DNA of 64,000 bases from Chitinophagaceae bacterium (GTDB taxonomy: Bacteria; Bacteroidota; Bacteroidia; Chitinophagales; Chitinophagaceae), in NCBI GenBank assembly GCA_017307755.1, contig JAFKGQ010000010.1, forward strand, positions 372,001 to 436,000, in the 5' to 3' direction. The notes under the pieces are model-generated. The model ran no database searches, was not told where the DNA came from, and saw only the letters and a program-made list of their open reading frames with translations. Made by a program: the position numbers and the translations under genes. Positions 1 to 8,808 of this stretch are shown piece by piece (positions within the stretch are counted from its first letter, which is position 1; every line of letters starts with the position of its first letter).

Positions 1-222
1 TCTTATCTCATAGGTACGATCATGGAGAAGCGTCAATATTTCTCCGGCTGCCGGCCTGGGGTAGACAGGCCCACCCGAAAGCGAAACCAATTTCCATTTT
101 CCCTGCAGATTGCCGTCAACAGAGCTTTTGCCGCAGGAGGACGTCATAAGCAGGATTGCGAAGCAGCCGCAGATACAGATATAATGAAAAGGTCGCATAC
201 GGAAGGTTTCCTTCAATGACAT
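1..222 (-). CDS. Lipocalin-like lipoprotein, N-terminal part (runs off window start)
   Basis: The reading frame opens with ATG at 222 on the minus strand and stays open to base 1, giving 74 residues with the C-terminus outside the window. It starts with a basic, hydrophobic signal sequence ending in a lipobox-like MTSSCGKS, so the Cys should be lipidated. The mature part begins LQGKWKLVSLSGG, the opening strand of small lipocalin-like Bacteroidota lipoproteins. The lipoprotein at 892-1284 has the same layout (Cys-Ser/Gly-Lys-Ser, then LTGGWRLTKV), so the two may be paralogues on either side of the HD-domain gene. A later in-frame ATG (residue 8) could also be the start. Function is unknown. 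Confidence 0.7.
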   Translation of the reverse strand, partial: MSLKETFRMRPFHYICICGCFAILLMTSSCGKSSVDGNLQGKWKLVSLSGGPVYPRPAAGEILTLLHDRTYEIR

Positions 223-268
223 TTTTTTCGTCCGGCCCGTTGCACTAATTTGCCCCAAAAGCTTACGC

Positions 269-877
269 ATGTCCTCTCCTATTCTCGCATTAGGCCGCAG
301 TAATTTTGGCGATCCGGTCAATACAGGCAAACTGTTATCACAGGAAGAAGCCCTGGCCCTCCTCAACGAATGGGTACCCAATGATCGGCTGCGGCTGCAT
401 ATGAAGCAGGTGGGCGCTGTTATGAAAGCGTGGGCGCTGGAAAAGGAAGGCGCCGACGAGTTTACAGCTCGAAAATGGGAGCAGGCCGGCCTCCTGCATG
501 ATGCAGATTGGGAAAAATATCCCGAAGCGCATTGCCGCATCATTATCGAGAAGCTGGAAGCGCTGCAGGTCGACCCGGAAGTGATTCATTGTATCGCCTC
601 GCACGGCCCCCGTTATTTTGGCGTCGAGCCCAATAACACGATGGATAAAATGATCTACGTATTTGATGAGCTGTCCGGTTTTATCCATGCCGCTGCGCTT
701 ATACGGCCCACACGCTATGAAGGAATGGATGTAAAAAGTATTCTAAAAAAATTAAAGACGCCTTCTTTTGCAGCCCAGGTGAACCGGGATGACATCAACG
801 ACGCCATCAGCCGCATCGATACCCCCCTGGAAGAGATCATTCAATTTATCATCGATCATCAAAAAGACGTACGATAG
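269..877 (+). CDS. HD-domain (predicted metal-dependent phosphohydrolase) protein
   Basis: This 202-residue cytosolic protein carries HD-superfamily motifs: an early His in RLHMKQVGAVM (about 42-52), the paired His-Asp in AGLLHDADWEKYP (about 93-105), and a downstream His in CIASHGPRY. Proteins of this kind are usually annotated as HDIG/HD hydrolases acting on nucleotide or phosphate esters, but the substrate cannot be read from sequence. It lies alone on the plus strand between two minus-strand lipoprotein genes. The AT-rich CTAATTTG sequence about 20 bases before the ATG resembles a Bacteroidota -7 element. Confidence 0.75.
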   Translation: MSSPILALGRSNFGDPVNTGKLLSQEEALALLNEWVPNDRLRLHMKQVGAVMKAWALEKEGADEFTARKWEQAGLLHDADWEKYPEAHCRIIIEKLEALQVDPEVIHCIASHGPRYFGVEPNNTMDKMIYVFDELSGFIHAAALIRPTRYEGMDVKSILKKLKTPSFAAQVNRDDINDAISRIDTPLEEIIQFIIDHQKDVR

Positions 878-891
878 ACGCCGGACAGTAA

Positions 892-1284
892 TTATTGCTT
901 CTCGTAGACCTCGTAGTCATCTACACCTTTCAGGTATAGCTGTAGTCCATTCATTCGCAACACTCTCTTGTATTCATCATTGCTCGCCGGGTTGAATGAG
1001 ATCATCGTATCCGAAAGATTCCCGGTATGGAGGACAGCAATATTATAGGCGCCGGATTCAGTCAGGGTTTCAAGATCTTTTTTTGTATATGAACTATCGG
1101 ACCGCAGTTGAAGCACCCGCATTTCGTGACTGTAATCAATTGTCGTCGGGGCAATCCCTCTAACATAAACGACCTTTGTCAGCCGCCACCCGCCCGTCAG
1201 GCCAGGCTGTGGCGAATTACTTTTACTGCATCCCGACAGCAGTATCAGCAGTAGAGCATTTATGATAAAAAAAGACCTGGTCAT
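892..1284 (-). CDS. Small lipocalin-like lipoprotein
   Basis: The protein has 130 residues from the ATG at 1284. I chose this start because it puts a compact signal peptide directly at the N-terminus (MTRSFFIINALLLILLSGCSKS, lipobox LSGC). The frame is open further upstream into the amylase gene, but that extension has no signal-peptide character. The mature part starts GLTGGWRLTKVVYVRG and alternates polar and hydrophobic residues as expected for a small beta barrel. It lies 53 bases downstream of the GH13 gene on the same strand and could be the last gene of that transcript. Function is unknown. Confidence 0.75.
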   Translation of the reverse strand: MTRSFFIINALLLILLSGCSKSNSPQPGLTGGWRLTKVVYVRGIAPTTIDYSHEMRVLQLRSDSSYTKKDLETLTESGAYNIAVLHTGNLSDTMISFNPASNDEYKRVLRMNGLQLYLKGVDDYEVYEKQ

Positions 1285-1337
1285 ACGTAGGTTTGTATGT
1301 ATGACAGGATCTCTCGTACGGCCGTTGCATCTTTTCT

Positions 1338-4256
1338 TTATCTTCTCAGCAGAAAAGGCGCCTGCGAGCTCTGCTGTTTGCTGACGATACGCAGCACGTA
1401 ATATCCATCGGCTAAAGAAGAAATGCCCAGGGGCATTTGAGACAAAGAGAAGCTGTATTTCCCTGAAGGCTGTGTCCCCAGGTCCACCGTTGCCAGACAT
1501 TGTCCCACAAGATTCAGGATGGAAAGAGAGGTCTTCCCATAGGCAGGCAACTCGTATTCCAGTACGGCATTCCCCCTGCCCGCCGGGTTGGGATAGACCC
1601 TGATGCCAAAAGGGTTGCGGGAATAATTGACATCATTGGTTGCCGTCGGCACCGTACCCGTCAGGTTCTTATTGACATAGACCCGGTACTCTCCCGGGTT
1701 CAGCGTAAAGGATTGAGCGCTGCCGGTGGCGGTGAAAGGCTCGCCGGTGAAATAATTATACCAGGTGCCGGCGGAAGGGAAGGTCAGTGAACCGCCGGAT
1801 GAGACGACATCGAAATTCCCGATCACTGCTACACTGAGGCTATCGGTGACGGCTGTCAGTGTCTTGACCGCTCCGGTAAGGTTTGCGTTAAAAGTCGCGG
1901 GCACAGCCAGCTGTGGATAGGTAGCCCGTAATTTCAACATGGCGGCATATACACTGCGCAGCTTGGTCCTGTTCGTATCCGACAGATACTGCCAGCCGGA
2001 AGGTTTTGCATCCGTACGACAGTTTGCATCCACTGTGCCGTTGCCGCAAGTGTTGATGGAATAGTCATACCCCAGCTCGCCAAATTCCCAGAGCATTTTC
2101 GGACCGGGCAGCATGGCCCAGAAGGCGGCGGCGAGGGCATTGCGCTGAAGACCGGTGGGGATGCTTTTCGTATTATACGACCCGCTGCTGTTGCCGTACT
2201 GCTCATTTTTATACATGAGCCTCTCCTCATCATGGCTTTCCTGGTAGACTACCCGGCCGGGCTGATCCCATCCGAGATTGGTATATACGCCACCGCTGAG
2301 GTCCCAGGTGCCGCCACTGGGCGAGGCTGTCCCATAGCCCATCGTGGCCTGGTTGAAATTGTCATTCATATTGCCCCAAAGCAGCATGCCGTAGTTTGCC
2401 TCCACTTTTTCCTCGCTGTTGTCGGCAAACATTTCCAGAATGCAATAGCTGCCGGGAGAGATAGCCTGCAGCTGGTGGTAGATCGTATCCCATATGGCAA
2501 CCCTGCTGGCGTCGTAAGCCCCCCATGCGCCAACGTCACAATTATTGCCCATGGCGTCACAGGTCCTTTTTTGCGTAAAACCCTTTGCTAGATCAAAGCG
2601 ATAGCCGTCGATGTGATAATTGTTCAGCCAGTAAGCCAGCACGCGCTGGGTAAAGGTCCTGGTAGCCGCGCTCTCATGATTGAACTGATAGCCCACATTA
2701 AAAGCGTGGGTGGGGTATTGATTGAACCAGGGACTACCCGCTGCGGGGACACCTTTTGTATTATCAAAATACAGCTGTACCATGGGCGAGCTGCCAAAGG
2801 AATGGTTCAGTACCATGTCCATGATCACGGCCATACCTTGCTGATGACAAGCGTCGATGAATTGTTTCAGAGCCGTCTCCGTACCATATACTTTATCCGG
2901 CGCAAAATAGAAATTGGGATTATAACCCCAACTGCTGCCACCTTCAAAATTGGTGAATGGCATCACTTCGATGGCGTTAATTCCCAAACGTTTTAAATAG
3001 CTCAATGTATCCTTTAGAGATTGCCAGTTGGAGGGGGAAATAAAGTCCCTCACCAGGAGCTCGTAGATCACCAGGCCTTTTTTGTCCGGGCGTTGGAAGT
3101 TTGTCACCTGCCATGTATAGGCGGGGCGGGCGGTCTGGAGAATGCTTGCCAGGCTGCCGGCGGCTTTGGCGGGGAAGGTCTTCAATCCGGGATACGTCGA
3201 GGCGGGGATACCCGGATCCACGTTCTTGTCCAATATTTTCTCTGCGTTGTAGTCCGCCACCTTGATCGTGTCATCCACTATATACTGATAGGCATATTCC
3301 GTACCGGGTGTAAGACCGTGGATGGTCAGCCAGTAGAAGTTGCTGTCGGGTGTTCTGTTCATCATATAGCCCGTCTGCTGCGTCCAGTTATTAAAATCAC
3401 CCACGACGAGTACCTTGTTCTTGTGTGGTGCGTACAAAACCAGCACGGCAGTAGTATCGCCGGAGGGATAGTTGATGCCTTCTTTCATTCCTGTGGGGAT
3501 CGGGGCAACATTTACAGCGCCTGGGACAAAGAAGTTGATGGTATCCGCAACTGAAGCAGTGCCGTCGTCGGCGGTGGCGATCACCTGCTGGCTACCGGGG
3601 GTCGTGATATGCAGGGTATAGGTCAGCGAATTGGCGCCGGCAGCCGTCGTAACCTGGGCGCCGTTGTAGTAAAGTCTGAGCGTTGCGTTCTTGTTGGACA
3701 GGTAGCTCACGGGCAGGGTATCCCCCACGGTTTTGTTCAGAGGTTCAGGTACAGGTGTGTATTGGGGCTGCATGGGAGGGGCGACAAAGCGGATGGCCAG
3801 GCTGCCATCGTATAGCTGTACATACATGTCACTGCCGTCCGTATTGCGCTCGACCTGGCTGCCATTGCCATTGCGGAAAAGGATGGCTACCCGGAGGATC
3901 TTCTCTCCCGCGGGTACTGCATACCAGGCCCTTATACCGGGTATAGTAAAGGAATATTTATTATTCCCCAGATAGGTGGCGGCCAGCGCCGCATTTGGCT
4001 GATTGAAGTTCTGGTTGAACTTTACATACCGCCAGTTCGCCGGGCTGGTACTTTGGTCCGTGATCACTCCCGTATGTACGTATACATCCCCTGTACCCGC
4101 ATAATTGAACAGCCCCTGGTTGCCTTTGGAGCAGTCCACTGTAATAGTGACCGTGCCGGTGTCGGCGGGGAAGTCAGGGGTCGGGGTCAATAATTGCGAA
4201 AAAGCTGCCGGCCCTATCAGAAGGGCCAGCAGCAATAGTACGGGAGATGATCTCAT
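1338..4256 (-). CDS. Secreted GH13 alpha-amylase-family enzyme with T9SS sorting domain
   Basis: The 972-residue protein has a signal peptide (1-20), Ig-like/E-set N-terminal domains (about 25-360, including a CBM48-like segment with VVGDFNNWT near 285-292), a GH13 catalytic barrel (about 390-800) and a C-terminal type IX secretion sorting domain (about 890-972, with IRVYPNPAGRGN). Catalytic motifs are visible: DMVLNH (480-485), GYRFDLAKGF with nucleophile Asp555, ILEMFAD with acid/base Glu608, and YQESHDEER with His675 and Asp676. The enzyme should cleave alpha-1,4 glucans at the cell surface or outside it. Exact specificity (amylase, neopullulanase or other) cannot be set from motifs. It is the enzyme gene of the SusC/SusD operon, 14 bases downstream of the susE-like gene. 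Confidence 0.9.
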   Translation of the reverse strand: MRSSPVLLLLALLIGPAAFSQLLTPTPDFPADTGTVTITVDCSKGNQGLFNYAGTGDVYVHTGVITDQSTSPANWRYVKFNQNFNQPNAALAATYLGNNKYSFTIPGIRAWYAVPAGEKILRVAILFRNGNGSQVERNTDGSDMYVQLYDGSLAIRFVAPPMQPQYTPVPEPLNKTVGDTLPVSYLSNKNATLRLYYNGAQVTTAAGANSLTYTLHITTPGSQQVIATADDGTASVADTINFFVPGAVNVAPIPTGMKEGINYPSGDTTAVLVLYAPHKNKVLVVGDFNNWTQQTGYMMNRTPDSNFYWLTIHGLTPGTEYAYQYIVDDTIKVADYNAEKILDKNVDPGIPASTYPGLKTFPAKAAGSLASILQTARPAYTWQVTNFQRPDKKGLVIYELLVRDFISPSNWQSLKDTLSYLKRLGINAIEVMPFTNFEGGSSWGYNPNFYFAPDKVYGTETALKQFIDACHQQGMAVIMDMVLNHSFGSSPMVQLYFDNTKGVPAAGSPWFNQYPTHAFNVGYQFNHESAATRTFTQRVLAYWLNNYHIDGYRFDLAKGFTQKRTCDAMGNNCDVGAWGAYDASRVAIWDTIYHQLQAISPGSYCILEMFADNSEEKVEANYGMLLWGNMNDNFNQATMGYGTASPSGGTWDLSGGVYTNLGWDQPGRVVYQESHDEERLMYKNEQYGNSSGSYNTKSIPTGLQRNALAAAFWAMLPGPKMLWEFGELGYDYSINTCGNGTVDANCRTDAKPSGWQYLSDTNRTKLRSVYAAMLKLRATYPQLAVPATFNANLTGAVKTLTAVTDSLSVAVIGNFDVVSSGGSLTFPSAGTWYNYFTGEPFTATGSAQSFTLNPGEYRVYVNKNLTGTVPTATNDVNYSRNPFGIRVYPNPAGRGNAVLEYELPAYGKTSLSILNLVGQCLATVDLGTQPSGKYSFSLSQMPLGISSLADGYYVLRIVSKQQSSQAPFLLRR

Positions 4257-4270
4257 TATTTATATTTTTA

Positions 4271-6043
4271 CTATTGGGCCATATAGGTGTGGTTATACTC
4301 GTCTATCGTCACCGTATAAGTACCCGAAGCAGGCACCAGTATGTTGCCTCCGCCTTCCTTGGCTGTACCTGTCATCGGACTGGTGTCGCCCTGGGTGCCG
4401 CCGTAGTTATAATCCCAGGTGCCCTTTACCATCAGGAACTTGAATGCCTTACCACCCGTCAGCGGAACGCCCGTGATCTTCCAGACGCCATTACCCTGGT
4501 AGGTCAGCTCCGGCAGATTGGGGCTGGCATTATCCCAGCCTCCCGCCGTTGCGTCTCCGATGAGGTACATATGCCAGGATTGCAGCGTGTACTTCAGGTT
4601 CTTTATATCCGTGCCGTCCCAGATGACCTTGTAGGTGCCTGCGGAAGGGATGTTGGGCATATTGCCAGCGTTTATCGTCATGCTGCTGCCGTCCGCGGAC
4701 CCATAGCTTCTCACTTCGGCGGGCGAATTGGAGCCGTCGTTCCAGTGATCGCCATCGATCATCTTCCAGCCATCGGAAGCAAAGTCATAGATCCCCATGA
4801 AGTTATTGGTGCCGATGAAGTTCATTTGTGCTGTGGGGAACACGCTGGGTGGGTTCCATCCTACATTTGTTACGGCGCCACCGACAAAACCCATCCGGCC
4901 TGGGCTGATGTCATATTTTTTTGCGTCTATATCGGCTGTGATCCTGTAGACGCCGGCATTGGTGACTTGCAGGTTGGTGTTGCCGTTTGGCACCAGGTTA
5001 CCGGCGCCATCGCCTCCAAAGTTAATATTCCACGATCTGCCCTGGGTGAATTTGAATTGCGTATTGGCGGGTAGATAGATATAGATCCAGAACATCTTAT
5101 TCTGCAGGGCCGGCCGGGGGTCGGGTATCAGTTGGATACCAGTGGGAGGATCCCATGGATTGGGGGTTTGGAAGCTGCCGGCCAGAAACAGGTCTATCTG
5201 TCTCACCAGGTACAACTGGTTGGTGTAGCTGCTCCATTGGGTCCAGCTGCCGCTGGCCGCGGATACTGTCCATTTAAGACCGGAGGTTTGGGTGAGATCG
5301 GCAAGACCGTGAGCAGAGAGGGAATCTGAGAGCTGAGCGTAGGAAGCGCTCAGAATCGAATCCTTTCCGCTGTTGTTGGAAGACATGGAGAATACGGGTG
5401 TGGATGCAGCATCATCCTTATAGAACCAGACTTTATAGGCCACCGTATTAATACTGCCGGACGGGGTCGACCGGGTCCAGTTGAACCGTAGGCTGTCTGT
5501 TGTCGAAGTGGGGTTGATCACTACGGAGGCAGTCGATGAAGAAGGCCCTAACAATACAAAGGGTGAAGCGCCGTCCTGGAAGCGGGTGACGATGAGGTTA
5601 TAGACGTTCTGGGCCAGTAGCTTTGTCGAGCCGTTGTCCGCGAGTATGCTCCATATGAGAGCGGTCTGTGCGCCTGCGGCGATGCCCTTTGCTTTCAGGG
5701 CGCTGTCCAGGCGTGCATAAGGGAGGGAAAAAACAGTATTCAGGCCGGCAGGCAGGGATATGAGCGGGGTGTCCAGGGAACCTGTTTTCAGTGCGGCCAC
5801 CCATGTGTATGAAGGGGGCGTTTTCAGACCTGGTACGGATGCTTTCCAGGTGAAATCCACTGTTGCGGACGGGGTCGCGGAGTTGAGCACTACGTTGGTG
5901 CCCGAGGCAGGAGATTGCAGGGCAAACGGTACTAATCCCTCGCCGGTGGAGTTGTTACCAGCCAGGTCCGCCTTTTTACAGCCGGCAAAAGCCAGTGCAA
6001 GGATGGAGAGAACGGCCGTTATTTTTCTGATATATGCGTTCAT
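4271..6043 (-). CDS. SusE/SusF-like starch-binding outer-membrane lipoprotein
   Basis: This 590-residue lipoprotein has a signal peptide ending in ALAFAGCKKAD. Two SusE-type N-terminal repeats follow: VDFTWKAS near 65 and LRFNWTRSTPSG near 185, each in a stretch rich in Ser, Thr, Asp and Trp. The C-terminal half has tandem carbohydrate-binding-like domains with repeated W-D/N-x-G patterns (GGWDNASPNLPELTYQGNGVWKI and GTWDYNYGG). In the Sus paradigm such proteins sit on the cell surface and bind starch beside SusC and SusD. The gene lies 10 bases downstream of its upstream neighbour and 14 before the amylase, so it is clearly operonic. Whether it follows the SusE or SusF specificity is not decidable here. 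Confidence 0.85.
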   Translation of the reverse strand: MNAYIRKITAVLSILALAFAGCKKADLAGNNSTGEGLVPFALQSPASGTNVVLNSATPSATVDFTWKASVPGLKTPPSYTWVAALKTGSLDTPLISLPAGLNTVFSLPYARLDSALKAKGIAAGAQTALIWSILADNGSTKLLAQNVYNLIVTRFQDGASPFVLLGPSSSTASVVINPTSTTDSLRFNWTRSTPSGSINTVAYKVWFYKDDAASTPVFSMSSNNSGKDSILSASYAQLSDSLSAHGLADLTQTSGLKWTVSAASGSWTQWSSYTNQLYLVRQIDLFLAGSFQTPNPWDPPTGIQLIPDPRPALQNKMFWIYIYLPANTQFKFTQGRSWNINFGGDGAGNLVPNGNTNLQVTNAGVYRITADIDAKKYDISPGRMGFVGGAVTNVGWNPPSVFPTAQMNFIGTNNFMGIYDFASDGWKMIDGDHWNDGSNSPAEVRSYGSADGSSMTINAGNMPNIPSAGTYKVIWDGTDIKNLKYTLQSWHMYLIGDATAGGWDNASPNLPELTYQGNGVWKITGVPLTGGKAFKFLMVKGTWDYNYGGTQGDTSPMTGTAKEGGGNILVPASGTYTVTIDEYNHTYMAQ

Positions 6044-6053
6044 ACTATTTTTT

Positions 6054-6845
6054 TTATTTCATGGAGACAAAGAATATTTCTGCTTCATCTGTGCTGACTT
6101 GTGCAGGGTTGCCACCGGCGTCCAACACGGTGCCGTTGAATTTGTAATGGAATTTCTGTAAGACATGCCCCGCAGCGGGTCTGAAAGACACATTCGGTAT
6201 AAAAAAGCCTTTCCAGATGGTGGTCCCCATGTTTTGTGTGATGGTTACCGTGAGCGGGTTGCCTACCTGAGTACCTGTCTCATCGAAGGCAGTAACCGTG
6301 GCGGAAACGGGGGTCATACGCTGCTCATCCACCGTAGCTCCCAGGTTCCTGTCGAAATTCAGCATCACCACGTCGTTGGTGTCTACCTTGGCGGGGAAGA
6401 TCCGTAGCTTGGTAGGAGTGAATACCAGGGGGTCGAATTTGAAAGGTTTGAAGTCGGGCGTTTGTTTAGTGCCGTCTTTTGATTTGACCAGGAAGCCAAA
6501 GTCATGCAAGTCTGCCGGGGCCAGGCCAAAGAGTGTGGTGCCGGTGAAAGTAAAAGACCATTTATTGCCCCCAGCAGAAGTCATTTTAGCCGCGGGATCC
6601 GAGGGGTTCCACTGACCGTTGACGAGGCCGTTGGGAGTGGGTCCTACCCCACCAGGATTGGCCCAGATCCAAATGTAAGCTTCGCTGGCACCGGCCATAG
6701 GCGTGCCTGTGACGTCGATGGTAAGGGTCACCTGGTCCTGCGCCGTGAAGGAGGATGGCGAAAAGGAGGGTATTTGCGCCCTAACTCCCAACGAAAAGGA
6801 GAGCATCAGGATCACCAGGGCTGAAAATATCTTTTGCTTTTGCAT
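6054..6845 (-). CDS. Secreted accessory protein of the alpha-glucan locus (possibly DUF4961)
   Basis: The protein has 263 residues from the ATG at 6845, where a clean signal peptide begins (MQKQKIFSALVILMLSF, cleavage after VRAQ). Earlier in-frame codons lie in the tail of the upstream gene and lack signal character. The mature part looks beta-rich: an Ig-like start (SFTAQDQVTLTIDVTG), an aromatic-rich stretch (EAYIWIWANPGG) and a second domain with a TNDVVMLNFDRNLG stretch. There is no lipobox or sorting domain. From memory, proteins of this size and position beside SusD and SusE in Bacteroidota glucan loci are assigned to DUF4961; I could not check this. A role in glycan binding or periplasmic handling is inferred from context only. 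Confidence 0.7.
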   Translation of the reverse strand: MQKQKIFSALVILMLSFSLGVRAQIPSFSPSSFTAQDQVTLTIDVTGTPMAGASEAYIWIWANPGGVGPTPNGLVNGQWNPSDPAAKMTSAGGNKWSFTFTGTTLFGLAPADLHDFGFLVKSKDGTKQTPDFKPFKFDPLVFTPTKLRIFPAKVDTNDVVMLNFDRNLGATVDEQRMTPVSATVTAFDETGTQVGNPLTVTITQNMGTTIWKGFFIPNVSFRPAAGHVLQKFHYKFNGTVLDAGGNPAQVSTDEAEIFFVSMK

Positions 6846-6858
6846 TGCTGAAATGATT

Positions 6859-7383
6859 TTATTGTTTGGAGAACACAAAGCTGTAAGAAATGAGCAGCTT
6901 GCCGCTGGCCGCATCATGTTTTGCCAGGGCGATCTTCAGATTGGAAGCGCTGGCTCCCAGGGGATAACCGCCCAGCGTCACTTTTGCCGTATCCGTGGCG
7001 TTCGCCAGGGTCAATACCTGGGGATACACGGGATTATCCACCGTCCAGTTGCCGCTGGCAAGGTTGATGATCTTTGGTGAATTACCCGGCGTAGTGGTGA
7101 ATGTAGTGGGGTTGTTCCCATTCATATTCAGGGTGAGCGTAAAATCGGTGTAGGGGAAAACATTGGTAAGATCCGCCGTCTGGTAAGGGAATCCCTTGTT
7201 TGCCGCATCCTCATCTTTTTGCGTCACGCTGGTGATCTTCCAGGTGCCTGCCAGTGCATTGATGGGGGTGGCGGATTTGCCCAGGGGTTTGTAGTTCTCC
7301 GGTTTACAGCCTCCGGTGAGGATCGTTGCCAGCACGCCGGCGAGTAAAAGGAAATTTTTTATATTGGGTGTCATATCTTTCAT
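6859..7383 (-). CDS. Accessory lipoprotein of the alpha-glucan locus (DUF5004-like)
   Basis: This 174-residue lipoprotein has signal peptide and lipobox LATILTGGCKPE. The mature part contains LAGTWKITSVTQKDED, a lipocalin-like opening, and ends with LLISYSFVFSKQ, consistent with a small beta barrel. The gene starts 9 bases after susD and ends 13 bases before the next gene, so it is part of the operon. The family resemblance is to DUF5004, named from memory. A second in-frame ATG at residue 4 is an equally good start. A surface or periplasmic role in glucan capture is an inference from its neighbours. Confidence 0.7.
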   Translation of the reverse strand: MKDMTPNIKNFLLLAGVLATILTGGCKPENYKPLGKSATPINALAGTWKITSVTQKDEDAANKGFPYQTADLTNVFPYTDFTLTLNMNGNNPTTFTTTPGNSPKIINLASGNWTVDNPVYPQVLTLANATDTAKVTLGGYPLGASASNLKIALAKHDAASGKLLISYSFVFSKQ

Positions 7384-7392
7384 TTTAGTCGT

Positions 7393-8784
7393 TTAGAAAC
7401 ATCCTCCTTCCGGATTCAATTGGAATGATGCGTTGGCATCCTGTTCTGCCTTGGGGAATTGCAGGATAAAGCCGTTGCAGGTCCAGGGAGAGCCCCGTCT
7501 GTCGATGTTAGTGCCTGTCCGGGCGCCAATCCTTTTTATCTCCTGAAGTCTGTTGCCTTCACCAATCATTTCCAACTCCCGCTGGGTGCGAACGACGCTT
7601 ATGACAGCGGATGCGCTGGATGCAGGAGAAAGGTTATGCGAAGTCCCTCCATAAGCGCGGGTGAGGATCTGGTTGATATCCGTGATGGATGTGGCCAGGT
7701 TAGCGCCTCCGAGCTCCGCCCCTGCCTCAGCCCGGATAAGGTATATTTCCGTGAGGTGGGTGATGGGTTCCTCCATGAAATTGAAATTATATTTGGTGAG
7801 GCTGTTAAATCCGGGCTTGATGGTATTGCTGAACCATGTCAACCGCCGGTCGGCAGGGTCGGATGTTGCATAACTATAAAACTGGCTGGTGAAATACAGG
7901 ACAGGAGGTTTTGTATCGGAGCGCCAGTTGTTGATGTATTCTGAGCCCGGTTGAAAATGTCCTACCTGGTTAGCCAGCCGCAGGATCGCCTCTTTTGTCA
8001 AGCCCAGTGAAAACCTGCTGGTAAAATCTGCATCCAGCTGAAATTTATTGCTGTTGATCACCTGGTCCGCATATTTGAAGGCGTTGGCGAAGTCATTCTG
8101 TTGGAAATAGACTTTGGCAAGGTAGGCCTCGGCGATCCATTTGGTAGCGGTGTAGAATTTGCCACCGTCACCGGCGTCGGCGGGGAGCAGGCTGTCCGCG
8201 CTTTTCAGATCAGCGATCACCTGGTCATAGACTTGTTTTACAGTGGAACGTGGGATGGAGTTCAAAGAAGCGCTTACTCTCAAGGGTATTCCTGGTTGAG
8301 AATTATCCGAAGAGTAGCCGTAGGGTTGCGCAAACAGCCGTACCAACTCGAAATGCGCCATACCTCTGAAAAAGAGCGATTGTCCCTTTATATAACCCCG
8401 GTGGTCGGCGCTGACCGCGTCGATATTCTCCAGGATATTGTTGGCAGTGGTAATGACCAGGTACGCTTTCTTGTACATGTCATCCCTCGTGCCGCCAAAG
8501 ATCGAGTTTTGCCTTTTATATATCTCGGAAAAATCACCTTGCAGATTGGATCCGTCCAGCTGATCAGCCAGCATGTCGCTGATGAACTGTACCCGGCCTC
8601 CCATAAAATTCCCATCGCCGATCAGCGTATAAATGCCATTGTTAAGCGCTACGATATTGCTATCATTTGTAAATACATCGCTCTTGCTCAGCTGTCCCTG
8701 CGGCGGCCGGTCGAGGAATTTGGAACAAGAGCCGGATGCGAGCGCGATCGTTATGAGGATGAGACTTAGTTTATAAAGTTGCAT
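7393..8784 (-). CDS. susD: SusD/RagB starch-binding outer-membrane lipoprotein
   Basis: This 463-residue lipoprotein has signal peptide and lipobox ALASGSCSKFLDRPPQG, the standard SusD beginning (C-S/K-K-F-L-D-x-P-P). TPR-like helices follow, with the family pattern of an early FRGMAHFELVRLFAQPYG (about 130-147) and a C-terminal RTQRELEMIGEGNRLQEIKRIG (about 408-429). SusD lipoproteins form the lid of the SusC channel and bind the oligosaccharide to be imported. It sits 24 bases downstream of susC and precedes the accessory, SusE-like and GH13 genes, which points to a malto-oligosaccharide ligand. Confidence 0.93.
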   Translation of the reverse strand: MQLYKLSLILITIALASGSCSKFLDRPPQGQLSKSDVFTNDSNIVALNNGIYTLIGDGNFMGGRVQFISDMLADQLDGSNLQGDFSEIYKRQNSIFGGTRDDMYKKAYLVITTANNILENIDAVSADHRGYIKGQSLFFRGMAHFELVRLFAQPYGYSSDNSQPGIPLRVSASLNSIPRSTVKQVYDQVIADLKSADSLLPADAGDGGKFYTATKWIAEAYLAKVYFQQNDFANAFKYADQVINSNKFQLDADFTSRFSLGLTKEAILRLANQVGHFQPGSEYINNWRSDTKPPVLYFTSQFYSYATSDPADRRLTWFSNTIKPGFNSLTKYNFNFMEEPITHLTEIYLIRAEAGAELGGANLATSITDINQILTRAYGGTSHNLSPASSASAVISVVRTQRELEMIGEGNRLQEIKRIGARTGTNIDRRGSPWTCNGFILQFPKAEQDANASFQLNPEGGCF

Positions 8785-8808
8785 ATTTATTTGTTTTGAC
8801 CGTGCGTT

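Noticed and set aside
1285..1500. N-terminal extension of the lipoprotein at 892-1284.
   Set aside because: The extension overlaps the amylase gene in another frame, and the signal peptide with lipobox begins exactly at the ATG at 1284.
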